DNA of 64,000 nucleotides from assembly GCA_001466705.2 (NCBI GenBank), contig LATX02000014.1:1-64000 (forward strand). The letters run 5' to 3'. The translations under genes and the position numbers were made by a program. Under the pieces are notes generated by a model, which saw nothing but the letters and a program-made list of their open reading frames with translations, ran no database searches and had not been told where the DNA came from. The stretch is from Moniliophthora roreri. Taxonomy: Eukaryota > Basidiomycota > Agaricomycetes > Agaricales > Marasmiaceae. Shown here piece after piece: positions 33,185 to 44,524 of the stretch. How positions within the stretch are numbered: the first letter of the stretch is position 1; every line of letters starts with the position of its first letter.

Positions 33185-33345
33185 ACTGAGGTAGGCGGGA
33201 CAGGTAGTAGCAGGTATTTGGCAGGCGGGACAGGTAGTAGTCGCAGGTATTGACAGTGGCGGGCATTGGCAGCGGCAGGTATTAGCAGTGGCAGGCATTG
33301 GCAGGCAGGACAGGTAGCAGCAGGTATTGGCAGGCTGATATTTTC
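33185..33345. repeat. G-rich minisatellite
   Basis: Irregular tandem units built on GGCAGGCGGGACAGGTAG and CAGGTATTGGCAGGC, about 20-45 nt each, over 160 bp. Confidence 0.7.
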
Positions 33346-34304
33346 GTCGTCGTCACAATTGTCAATGAGATTGCGGTGTCATATTAATATGGATATTCGA
33401 CGAATAGTTGCTAACGGTTCTAAGTCCTGTCTAGTAAAGCATCACGTAACGCTTCTTCAACTTGTTCTCAAACATCCATCTTGCACCCACCGGCTCCTTC
33501 ATTTCTTCCATCTTCTTCATTGCCTGCCATTCGATATATCTCTATCTTCTCATCTCGGGCTCAAAGTCATTTCTCGTCATCTCTACTGGCGGGAATCCTC
33601 ATTCCCTAGATCTAGATACTTTTTGGTCCTGGCACATTCTGAGGTACGTGTTATTCTTCTCAGAGTGCTTTAGTGATGCTTATCATTTGTTCAGAGTACT
33701 TGCTATGAAAAAGAGGGTTATCCGACTGGTTCAGCATTCGTGGGGAGATGGAGTGTTCGATTGCTAGGATTATTGGTATGCCATGGGATAGGAGAATTCG
33801 TATATCGCGTTTAATCGTTCGCTTTGAGGTCCACTGACCCATGTCTCACTCAAAACAAGGCCTCGAAGCAAAGGGGTATCATCGGTACGTTTTATCAGTA
33901 ATATGTTCTAATTTCTGATACACAGCTGACGTGCGAGCACAGACAGGGCTAGTATTTCCGATGGAACCCAATGAGATTCATCGGGAATGGTGTATTCCTT
34001 TCAAAATTCTATCCATTGCTACCAATACTAGTACTATTATTGATTGCACAGCAGACCTGCTACAGCCCGCCCCCACCTCTGTACACTTGTAACAGTCTAT
34101 TGTTAGCCCGTATCAGCCTATATATGCCCAATAATACGACTGCTTCACCGTAATTGTATGATTATTGGGCCACCGTTAGCACTAGCCCGCCAATACCTGC
34201 CCTGACCTACCAACTCTGACCTATAACAACAGCCCATGGAAGTCTGTCGGAACGTCTTCCGAATCCAACGGACCCGGTAACCTTTCCCAATGCGATAACT
34301 TGGG
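33346..34304. other. No gene recognised; one strong hairpin
   Basis: Short frames only. GCCCAATAAT (34126-34135) pairs perfectly with ATTATTGGGC (34161-34170), a 10-bp stem with a 25-nt loop. Confidence 0.4.
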
Positions 34305-35715
34305 TCTTAGACCCGCACACTCTACTTGTTTAAATGTTTTATGTACAAGAAAATGGTTCAGGCCGAGTAGAAACATACAAGTTCAAGTACATGGGCACAA
34401 GGAGCGACAGCAATAAAAACGTGTCGTGGCGTTTACTGTAAATCAACCTGGAGACCACGATACCCTCATCTCACTTTTCCCTCATCTTCTCCAAGCACCG
34501 CCAAATTAATCGCCATCTTCCTACCCTCGCCAATCTCCTTTGACAAACGGAAGCACCACACCCCCTAGAACCCGTCCACTTCCCACCTCCTTCTCAGTCC
34601 TCTCTTTCCAATTCAGATCGAATAGGCGAGAGAATGAACGATTCGACATCTGTATAAGCCATCGAATCGGCTTGCATAGTCGGCCAAGGAAAGTCGGAAA
34701 AGGCCAACTCGCCAGGAGGATGTTTTCACGTCTGGCACCGAGAAAGATCTCCCAGTGCAAATTGTGTATATGATCCAGCGGTCATGGGCGATACATGCGT
34801 CATGAGGGGCTGAGGTGGGTGTCTCGTTGGTGTAGGGGAGTAATTTGGGACCAGCTAGGTTCCGATTCGACGGCATGAAATATGGGTACGTCTGCCTCTT
34901 TCGCCCAAACTGCCTTGGTCTGCTCAACTTTCCTCTTTTCTCCGTCTCTTCCTCCCTCTTTTGCGCTTCCTCGGCCCTCTTCCCAGTCTCCTCCGCTCTA
35001 ACCTACCTCTCAACACGTAATCGTCTCGCAAAAACCTCATGCTCCAAAGATTTCCTCATCCTTTCCTCCGGATCGATGAGCGGAATCTGAGTTTGGAAGC
35101 CTGCGATACCCGAGATCAACGTACGTTTGTTTGAGATCCTGGAGGATATCTTCGCGGAGGTCGTCAACGGAGAGTGACGAGGTGGTTGATGAATGGTGTT
35201 GCAGGTACGTGTACACGACGAGGTCGGGCTTGGGTAACGGGTATGAGACAAGATCCCAACCAGGCGGCCTACGAGCCCTGGGCAAGCGCTAGCGCTCCAG
35301 GATGCTTTGGGTACCATGTACGGAGACGCGTTTGCAGCTGGGAGTGCAACCCTAGGATGCGAGGGTTGTTTTGTGAGGAAAGTTGTGGTGATACGACCTG
35401 TATTTATCGACCAAAAGGCGTGGTATTTATGGACGAGTACTGTCCTACTTTCTGAGGAATGACGATATACGGATTTGCAGAACGTGGACGATGAAAGGCC
35501 TGAACAAAAGCAATTAGTTGTCTCATAATTGCTTCAAGGAGTTGGGAGCCTCACCGTTGACATCCCAGGGTTATCCGACAAGCTTCAACGTATTGACATT
35601 AGAATCTCCATGTCGCTGGCGAAATATGAGAAAAAAAAGAGGTCGGTTGCGTGCAGCGTCACAGCCTGTCACACTCACCGTGCTTCTCACCGTCATCGTC
35701 CGGTCATCGTCCGGT
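34305..35715 (-). repeat. Repeat X, copy 1 (contains a decayed minus-strand gene)
   Basis: About 1.4 kb shared with 40090-41525 and, more diverged, 60405-61000. The minus strand encodes the conserved segment SGIAGFQTQIPLIDPEERMR then KSLEHEVFARRLRVE (35003-35095), preceded by LVVYTYLQ and LSVDDL. The family is not recognised. Stops and shifts elsewhere indicate decay. It lies 2.1 kb beyond the start of membrane paralogue A. Confidence 0.7.
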
Positions 35716-35849
35716 CATCGTCTCTAAATATTTTGCCGCCCGCAAATGACTCCACCAAGCCTCAACCATTGACGACAACATTCCAAGTGTGTTCCATGTT
35801 GTGGAATTGTCCTGTTCCTCGGCACCTGCCAATGATCTTCGGCCAAATT

Positions 35850-36960
35850 CGAAGGTGGTCCGGGGTGTCCCATTTGGGGAATGGTTATGCGTATTCGTGC
35901 AGGTGAGCTGCATCCTAACGGATGAAATGCTCAAGCCTGACTGTCTTTGCGGATCGGCTAGTATTTCTTCATTTCGACAAAGTATTGGCACTACGAATGT
36001 CACCGACGGAATTCTTCGACATGTCCATATCTTGAACGCATACCTCTCTATTGAGCACCACGTCACCATTTGACTTGCTCTCATCAGTAATCATAATCTT
36101 CCTCCAGTTTGTTCACTGTCTGACCGTACCTCGCAGCCTGCGCCATTATCGCCCAGCACTATGGCGTCGTCGTCGAACGATGTCGAAAGGCCCATCACTA
36201 CCAACCAATTCCATGGCTTTGCTATTCAGTAGGCTTCGACCGACAGACACCTTTATCATATCTACGCTGCAAAAATCGCTCTTCAGGGAGATGAAGCCCA
36301 GCGATGCAGCAGCCAACAATCCAGATAGCATTCGGTGGAACCTGTTGGTTATCGGGATTCATGAGCAGATATGTATTGCGGCAAAGACTTACCAAAGTGC
36401 GATATGTGAGCTGAGCCTTTGGTTCTGTCTATCCTGGTTTCTCACTTCCTTTCTTGATAGTCTACCTATTGCATTATTATTCATATGACTATTGCCCTCA
36501 GGGTCCGATGGTTTAGCTATCGCGCATATTGGGAAATCTATGCAGAGGCAGTCAGATCATCGACGCCATCTTATCGCTCAGGTGAATATCTTCGTATTCG
36601 GTGGTTTGCCAATCTCGTTAATCTTTTCCTCATTCGATAGGGCCTCGGGCTCCTTTCGTATTACCGCTCACTGAGGAAAGACGATCCAAGGCATCTCAGT
36701 GAGGTCGAGTTTAGCTTTGGAAGGACGTTCCAACGATTGGGTGGGTACCCTCTGTCCTCGATAGCTCGACGCCGATACTGAGTCTTACCGAAATAGTAGA
36801 TCTGCATTCACTTGCGGTAAAGTACTATGAGCGTGTCTTAGAAATGGCCGACAAGGATATCGGGACCAAGGATCAGGTTCGTGGTCGTATTCTTGTGGTT
36901 GTTTCGCTCTTCAGACCCAAGTGTCTAGACATCGAGCTTGGCGAAGGAAGCGGCATATAA
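35850..36960 (+). pseudogene. TPR-like gene, copy 2
   Basis: Better preserved than copy 1. Pieces: VPFGEWLCVFVQ ending at a GTGAGC donor; MKPSDAAANNPDSIRWNLLV; an intron from GTGAATATC to GATAG; then GLGLLSYYRSLRKDDPRHLS; an intron GTGGGTACC to AAATAG; then DLHSLAVKYYERVLEMADKD. The last two pieces read as adjoining TPR helices. Frame changes between the pieces, and a stop near 36230, suggest a pseudogene, but unrecognised introns could explain some. Ends with TAA at about 36960. Confidence 0.5.
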
Positions 36961-38054
36961 CCTGTCCTTGATCCATGTTACGACTAGGGCTGCACCATTG
37001 GCACAGGCTCTTTATCGTAATTGGTTGTCTTGTAGAATAAAGAGTCGTGTATTGGTACATGTATGTTGTATCGTTATTGCTCTATATGTATCTTGTGGTT
37101 TTGACTTGTAAAAGATCATGACTGCGATGATGCACTATGCAAAACGAGGTACGGATCACAGCCGATACTTGGGCGCTAAATCAACCGACATTGCTTGTCT
37201 TCGTACATCACCTTCCACATTCTCGATTTCCATCATGGCTACGATTCCTGCGAGTTTTTTTTCATCCATAGTACTCTAGCTCACCACTCAACAGGATTAT
37301 CCCGGCATGGACCCCATCAATTCTGGTGTAACAGAAGATCCCGCCTTTCTATATGGTTTGCACTGGGACATATCTCCGAGTCCTGGAAAATATTCCCCGA
37401 TGTGTTGGCCATTTTCCGACCTTCCACAGCCAATTACTTATGCGAGCCAATTCAAGGACGCACACAGACATCGAATCGTTCTTCCTCTTGCCTCTTTAAT
37501 CTACATATCAAACTTTAGATTGGAAGCAAGAGATTGATAAGGAGGTGAACAAATGGAGTGATTTCGGGAGTGTGCTGTTTTCATTTGTAGGCTGTGGCTG
37601 AGGATGCCGATCATTGAGGCCTGCATGCTCTTTTTAATTTAGCTCTGTTTTTGACATTTCTAAATTATTGATGTACATACCCAAAGGGTACATGTATAAG
37701 TTATAACCTATGTATCTGTAGTTTTATAGTATGACTCCTGCAAAGTCCTTCTGAAGAGTGCTAAAGCCTGTCACAGTGGGTTAAATGTTAATCCTGTGCC
37801 AGTGAACTTTGAGGCTTATATTTTTGAATGAAAGAGATGCTAAAGTGATGCAGGTGCATGGTGAGGGGTAGTCCATGTATGACTCCTCCTGACAAAAAAT
37901 CTACACCATTCCTACTAGTACCTACACTTTCTGCCTTCAAAATATATATGATCATTTTCAGTAAGTACTGTTCAAGTCTGGTTGAAGATTGGCCAAAGTT
38001 AGAAGTAGAATTTATTCACACAATAACACATAGTAGCAACAGTACTAAGATAAA
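36961..38054. other. Mostly non-coding; one small open frame
   Basis: 37307-37537 on plus is open for 76 codons (MDPINSGVTEDPAFLYGLHW ...), without recognised features; an upstream exon from ATG 37235 is possible. From about 37560 the DNA becomes CpG-poor. Confidence 0.3.
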
Positions 38055-39603
38055 CTATGCAACCTTCTCCTCAGCTGGGTTTTCTGTTCTCTCTGCTGAT
38101 GGGCCGGCTTCAATGTCAGCCATCTGTACATGTGATCTTGTACCTGCACCATCAGCAAAATAAAGACTTGATACAACTTGGTTCATGGTTGTATGTTCAA
38201 CAGTTTTGCCACTGGCTGCCCGTATAATGATCAAAGTTGGGGCAATTCTCTATATGCAGCACTTCAAGTTAGTTGACAACAACAACAAAAAAAGAAACAT
38301 TGGACACACAGCAACTTGATACACAACAGTTGAAAGTGAAAAAGGTGCTGAACCATGACTGTCTGGATCAACTGATAAATTGTAGATGACACCAGTAGTA
38401 AGAAAGATGGGATAGAGGATCCCACTCTCAAGGCTAACAAGTTAAAAGTGAGAATGAGTCTTCTAAACTGAAGGAGCTAAAAGAACATACATAATAGCTA
38501 TAATCATGTTATACTTAGTTTTAATAGCAGGGCCCATATGTTTCCGTGCTTCTCGGCTGATCCACCATATGCGACCAGCTACAGGAAGTAAGTTAATATC
38601 TGGTTTTTGCAGATCAGACAGGACTGACCTGTGAGCAATGTCAAAATGATATTAACACCCATATCTGCAAGCCAAAAGGCAGAATCTATAATATTGCCTT
38701 GGAGGTATAGCCAGGACCCTGCTGGATCAGCAGTGTTGCTGATACCAATGATTCCAAATGCACAGGTAACAATTTCACAGACTAGTACCAGTGCCAGAAT
38801 GAGCCATGTAATACAACCAAACTGAGGGAAGACTTACTAGCTAGTGAAAGTATAAAGAAGATCATTGGGAATGCAATCCATTTGGATGAGCCCCATATTA
38901 TATAGCAGCGGTGGAGCTGAGTAGATTAGAAAGTGAGCCTGGAAATCTCTGAGGTGGGAATACCACAAGGCACATACCAGCATCAAATCTGCAATGGTCC
39001 TATCTCAAATGGATTAGCTAGTGAGCTCAAACACACAAAAAAATAGGCCTACACCAAGCATAGTGGCAGAACAATCTCCCAGCCACTGAATAAAACAAAA
39101 ACACTCAGTCACAACAAGCCTGTGTAAGCAACTCCTACATACAATAAGATTGTCTTCACATTATCATGATTCAAATATGCCAACCATGATGCCCAATCCT
39201 GATTTTTGATAAATGTAAATTCCAGGGTTGCTTGTCGGGCATAGCTAAAGATCTCCACAATGTTATATGCACTTGTCAGGGCAAAAAGTGCTATGGTGAA
39301 GAACATATAGAGTGCTCGGTTTGGGCGGTCTTGTCGGCAGATGAGGACACGGAGTGAAATGATAAATAAGACAGTATAGATGCCTGGCATGTGTTGCATG
39401 TCAGTTGCTCATAATGACTGTGTTGAAGGGTTTGAACTTACCATAGATATAAAGTATAACCTAGAGAAACAGCAGAGTGGTAAGAAAGGGGAAACTGACA
39501 GGAAGAGAAGACATACAGTGAGACTTGCCATTGGTTCTGCCAGGACATTGGTGATTGAATCAAAAGGTGCAATATCTTCTTCTGTTATGGAAGAGTTGGA
39601 CAT
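38055..39603 (-). CDS. Seven-TM membrane protein, paralogue B
   Basis: Starts MSNSSITEEDIAPFDSITNV (ATG 39603), ends ENPAEEKVA with TAG at 38055. The exon pattern equals paralogue C: the 19-nt micro-exon VMLYIYG, an exon GWEIVLPLCLV, a 22-nt exon encoding TIADLML, HRCYIIWGSSKWIAFPMIF, ICEIVTCAFGIIGI, then AGRIWWISREARKHMG, ESGILYPIFL and SLSTVVYQVA. I found no stop in the spliced frame. The first codon of the last exon gives Arg where A and C have Gly. The tail is shorter than in A and C. Repeat X copy 2 follows 490 bp upstream of its start, as X copy 1 does for A. Confidence 0.82.
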
Positions 39604-39648
39604 GATACTGGGTCACAGTGCAAGAAATGCAATGGACCAATCCTTGCT

Positions 39649-39655
39649 TTTTATA
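39649..39655 (-). promoter_or_regulatory. TATA box of paralogue B
   Basis: TATAAAA, minus strand, 45 nt before the ATG, in the conserved context CAATTGAAGAGTATAAAAAGC. Confidence 0.65.
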
Positions 39656-40089
39656 CTCTTCAATTGAGTTGCCTTTGCAGCAAAAAAAATGCAGAAAGGG
39701 TGGTTATCTTGGGCTCTATCAAGATTTCGTGTAAGATGGACATTGCATGAATGATGAGGTGGACCTGGGAAATTGCTAATGTGACGGCCGTTCCTGGATA
39801 GTCAATGATCTATCATTCATTCATCTGTGATACCCGAGTTGGTAAAATGCAATGATACCACTGGTCAATGCTGGAGATGTCTTCACACGTTTCCTTCGCA
39901 GATCAATGGGTGCCACTGCCCCTGCCCAGCCTTCAGTGAGAAATATAAACCTCCGTGATAAATATAAGCCTCTGTGATGCCATTCTAATTCTGCCTGGGG
40001 CCCGGGGGGAGGGCATCAAGATTTCCGCTGAGAACAAAGCTCAGGAACGTTCTGAATCGGACGGAGTATACTTCGGTTTCACAACGCAA

Positions 40090-41525
40090 TAACGCCCGCA
40101 CATTCTACTTATTTGAATGCTCTCTGTACAAGGAAACGATTCAGGCCGAGTATAAAACATACAAGTTCAAGTACATGGGCACAAGAAGCGACAGCAATAC
40201 GAACGTGTCATGACACCTACTGTAAATCAACCCTGGGGGCCACAATACCTTCACCCCACTTCCCCCTCATCCTCATCAAGCACCGCCCAATTAATCGCCA
40301 TCCTCCTATCCTCGTCAATCTCCTTTGACGAACAGAAACACCATACCCCCTAGAATTTGTCCACCTCCCCACCTCCTGCTCAGTCCTCTCTTTTCAATCC
40401 AGATCAAATAGGGGAGAATGAATGATTCGACATCCTTATAAGCCATTGAATCGACTTCCATAGTCGACCAAGGAAGACCAGAAAAGGCCGACTCGCCAGG
40501 GGATGTTTTCACATCTGTCACCGAGAAAGATCTCCCAGCGCGAATCATATATGATCCAGCGATCATGGGCGATACGTGCGTCAAGAGGGGCTGAGATGAT
40601 GTCTTATTGATGTAGGAGGAGTAATTTGGGACCAGCTAGGTTCCGATTTGATGGCATGAGGTATGGATACATCTGTCCCTTTCGCCCAAACTATCTTGGT
40701 CCGCTCAACCTTCCTCTTCCTCCCCCTTTTGCGCTTCCTCAGCCCTCTTCCTGATCTCCTCCTGTCTCTAACCCGCCTCTCAACACGTAACCGTTTCGCA
40801 AAGAGCTCATGCTCCAAAGATTTCCTCATCCTTTCCTCCGGATCGATGAGTGGGATCTGAGTTTGGAAGTCGGCGATACCCGAGGTCGACGTACGTTTAT
40901 TTGACGCATGTTCATTGAATAATTTATCTTGGAAGGTATCTTCATGGAGGTCGTCGACGGAGAGTGACGACGTGGTTGATGAATGGTGTTACAGGTACAT
41001 GTACACGACGAGGTCGGGCTTGGGTGACGGGTGACGGGTATGAGACAAGATCCCGAGCAGGCGGCCTACGAACCCTATGCAAGCGCTTGCAGTTCAGGAT
41101 ACTTTGGGTACCATGTACGCAGACACGTTTGCAGCTGGGGGTGCAACTCTAGGATGCGAGGGTTATTTTGTGAGGGAAGTTGCGGTGGTACGACCTGTAT
41201 TTATCGACCAGCAATAATACCGAATGAGAAGGCGTGGCATTTATGGACAAGTGCTGTCCTTTGGCTGTCCTGCTTTCTGAGGAAGGGCGATATATGATTA
41301 CGGATTTGCAGAACGTGGACGATGAAAGGCCTGAACAAAAGCAATTAGTTGCCTCATGACTGCCTCAATGAATTGGCAGCCTCACCATCGACGTCCCGTT
41401 GTTATATCCGACATGCCTCATTGGCGAAACATGAGAGCGGAAGAAAGAAAAAAAGTCGATCGCGTCACAGCCTGTCACACTCACCGCCGCGTCTCTCACC
41501 GTCATCCGATTCATCGTCCTCAACT
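40090..41525 (-). repeat. Repeat X, copy 2 (contains a decayed minus-strand gene)
   Basis: Co-linear with 34305-35715 at roughly 85 percent by eye, with small indels. The minus strand has SGIADFQTQIPLIDPEERMR then KSLEHELFAKRLRVERRV and a basic KRKRGRKRKVERTK stretch. The conserved motif in all three copies points to a former gene. Not recognised. Confidence 0.7.
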
Positions 41526-42095
41526 CCGAGCCTCCATAGGACCCCCGGCTATACGCTGAGAGGTCCCCATTCCGCACGATTCAGTACCTTTATTATTCCC
41601 ACCAGTACAATGTGACGTGTCAAATTCCTCAATAAGCCCATCATCAGAGAAGCTCATCAGGAGGTTTCGCGTTGAATGCCATCAATCTTTGATGAAGAGT
41701 GGGTGCGAGTTGCCTTCTACTAGTTTGAGACACGGTACGAAACAAGGTCGGCCTGGCTAACCTTTCATCCGCATCCGACTCAGACCCATCGGAGGGTCAT
41801 TTTTCATCCGGATTTCCGCCTCAAACGTCCCGCAAAAACCTCAAATTTTGATCCGGATTCACCTCATAGATTTCAAAATTTTCAGTCCTGTCTCCATGTT
41901 CTGTCGCCCCGCAAATTCGGAGTTTGTTACATACAAAATGTTGACAAAATGCTACAACATGCTGTGTAGAGGGGGAAAAAAAAGTCTTGTTCCCGGTCCC
42001 TGCCAATGATCTTCCGCGCGGCTCGTCTTCTGCCTGTTCCTTTAGCCTTATACCCGTACAATTCAAAAAAGAGCAACTGCTAACAACCCTCCCGC
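41526..42095. other. No gene recognised; promoter side of the next gene
   Basis: Nothing coding seen. Contains two AAAATTT-rich patches. Confidence 0.4.
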
Positions 42096-42102
42096 TATAA
42101 AA
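42096..42102 (+). promoter_or_regulatory. TATA box of the secreted-protein gene
   Basis: TATAAAA 48 nt before the ATG at 42150, with CCCGC on the left. Confidence 0.6.
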
Positions 42103-42149
42103 CACCCCGCAGTCTCAGTCAACGTCGTTTTTCCCTCCGTTCGTTAACT

Positions 42150-42734
42150 ATGCTCGGCCTCTCGACCTTTTTCCTTGCTCTCGCGGCTGCTTCCTCTGCC
42201 TCTCTCATCCCCCGTAATGGCAACAATACCATGAAAATCGACGTCTCGGGTCCCACATTCAACGTTAGTCATGGTACCGGAGGCCTCTCGGCTAGTGGCG
42301 TCCTCGATCCCTTTGGCAAGGTCGGACTTGGGTGTGGTCTTAGCTACGATACCATTCAGTTCGGTAGCGAAGGTCATTTTGGTGGTGCGTAAAACTTCAT
42401 TCTTTTGCCCCGCTCTCGGTTACAAAGTCCAACTACCCATCATTAGGCGGTCTCAACGCAGGAACACCCGAATACGGTTTAGGTGGTGGATTCTCGGTCG
42501 GCGAGAAGAACTTGACTGCTGGATTTGGTATTGGCGGACCGAAAAACGTTTCCGCCGAGTACGTTCAAATCTCATTGCCCTGTTTCGCTGATACTGATAC
42601 CCTTGTTGTGTAGCTCCAATCTCACTATCACCAAAGAAGGAAAAGTCGAGTTCACCTTGGTGTCTACCCTACCTTTCAAGTGCACCGATACCACTATCGG
42701 CGGGAAGAAGGGTATCAAGTGTAGTAGCGAGTAA
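42150..42734 (+). CDS. Small secreted Gly-rich protein, 155 residues
   Basis: Three exons, 42150-42384, 42447-42558 and 42614-42734 (468 nt), with two GT-AG introns of 62 and 55 nt. The N-terminus MLGLSTFFLALAAASSASLI is a signal peptide with cleavage likely after SSA, then PR. The mature part has Gly-rich repeats of the type GLSASGVLDPFGKVGLG and LNAGTPEYGLGGGF, several N-x-S/T glycosylation sites (NNT, NVS, NLT) and three Cys, two in the tail (FKCTD, IKCSSE). No catalytic motif. A cell-wall or surface protein is possible; a short secreted effector-like role is equally open. The family is not recognised. Confidence 0.75.
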
Positions 42735-43109
42735 TGGCCGTGGATAAAGGATGATTGCTACGTTGAATGATACCAACTACACTATACATGTTTAATACTT
42801 ACTCTCGTTACCGTGTAGTCATTTTTCTCCGACACCTTTCCTTCGGGCTTTGGACACTATTGCTAAGGACCTTTTATCCTAGATCTTACGCTTATCTTGA
42901 TCCGTACCCGTATGGTACTGTTATACCTCTATCCTTCAGTTCTGTCGAATGATAATACATTGTTCCCAATCAAAAGTCGAGCTGCTTTGAATAAACTGCC
43001 ATAACTTCGATCGAAAAAAGTACATAATTTCAAGCTCGGTGTCAATCAGTACAAAGTACATGAAACTTATCAAACAAACAGACAGAGAACTTCTTTCATG
43101 TCCATTTCC
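42735..43109. other. Intergenic, no gene seen
   Basis: 3' flank shared by two convergent units: the secreted-protein gene and the oxidase pseudogene. Confidence 0.4.
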
Positions 43110-44524
43110 TCGCCTTCCATTTTACTGCACAAAAGCACCAGCCTTTTCCTTGCACCGCCGACAGCTGACTAACACCCTTCTCATCCTGCTTCTCGGGCTT
43201 CTCCTGCGCAATCGCTCCCGCCACGAGCGACTCAACCTCAAGCGCACATCCAAAAGACAAGAACCATCCAGCACCAGCATGTCCATACGAATGAACAGTA
43301 CAACTATACTTACTCTTTTTCAGTATTCGGCTTGCGCAATTCGCGCTCTACACGGACATCACCTTTACGTGCCGGTCGAAGACCTTTAGCTAGTGGGTAA
43401 GCGGGATCAGTGTAATCCGTATCGAGCGTGTCTATTCTTTGGCATTTTTGGCGATCATCCTGACTTTGGGATCGGTCTCGTCAAAGTCGAAGTCATAGTT
43501 GTCAGGTTTGGAAAACCCGCCGACGTAGAAGATTTCATCGTTATGAGTGACGATGAAGATGAAACTGTACATTAACATCAGAGCGGAGAGGCTAGAAATA
43601 AAAAAAAAAAAAAAAAAAAAAAAACACCATACTCTCAACATGTCCTTCCGCAGTCGCACTCACAACAAGTGCATCCTTGATCTTCCTCCACTTGTGTCCA
43701 TTATTCAAAAGACGCAGAACCGCACCCCTCAACGGGTACACATCCTGATCATCAGCAAGCACTTTGGCCCCTAAACCCCGTAGCATCCTGCGCATCATAC
43801 TCTTCCAACAACTCCTTCTCCTGATCAATCAAATCCCCATCAGTCCGCTTATTTTCAACAAACTTGGCTCCCTTATCTCTAACGAGCCTCGTTAATCTCA
43901 GTAAGCGCAGCATTCGTATCAATAAGCGGTGAAAGAATCTGATACGCAATTCTTCCACGTTTCCTCTGAAATACCCACTTTGTGGATAACACTAGGATCG
44001 TGACGGAACCCATTAACACCGCCCCGCTCGATTTCGCGCATCTTGTGCAGTTTGAGCGGGTCGTCTTTGACCAGTTTGTCAAGGAGAAACATGGTATTGC
44101 GCATTTGGACCATTGTATCTTCCTGAGAGGTAGGGGTTGGCGGCGATGTGTTTGAAGACGTGGTAGGAGACCATGGGCCAGCGTTTGGAGCTTTCGAGGG
44201 TGGTTTGGTTGGATGTATGACCGCAGACGGCAGGGGGGTATTCCTACCTGTATGAGAACGAGGGGTGTGAGTACTCTGAGTTGACGCATGAGCACTGTTG
44301 GGTACTTACAGCGCTCCTGCGATTTGGGAAGTCAATCGCTTCCCATTACGCGTAGTAAAATGTTCTGCTACCACAGTAACATGGTAACCACGGTCAAGCA
44401 ATGTCCATGTTGTAGACATTCCGACGATGCCTACGCCAACGATGAGGACGCGTGGTGAGTCGGGACCGGGCTGGACAGCTGGGATGCGGTCAAAGTTGAG
44501 GAAGATTTCGTGTTCTCCGGACAT
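43110..44524 (-). pseudogene. FAD-dependent D-amino-acid oxidase-like pseudogene
   Basis: Start MSGEHEIFLNFDRIPAVQPG (ATG 44524), then RVLIVGVGIVGMSTTW, the FAD-binding beta-alpha-beta fold with G-x-G-x-x-G, and AEHFTT. After an intron (GTAAGT to ATACAG) the conserved WEYPP has TAG in place of Trp. Further pieces in alternating frames are MREIERGGVNGFRHDP, VRDKGAKFVENKR, DDQDVYPLRGAVLRLLNNG, EIFYVGGFSKPDNYDFD and HSYGHAGAGWFLSFGCALEV, in the order and spacing of D-amino-acid oxidases. At least four frame breaks and a 25-nt poly-T (on this strand) interrupt it. Family members deaminate D-amino acids in peroxisomes; this copy should be inactive. A 3' peroxisomal tripeptide was not identified. 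Confidence 0.85.
43600..43624. repeat. Homopolymer A25
   Basis: Twenty-five A on plus, inside the oxidase pseudogene between ESMVF and SLSALML. It may be a collapsed insertion, such as a poly-A tail remnant, or an expansion. Confidence 0.9.
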
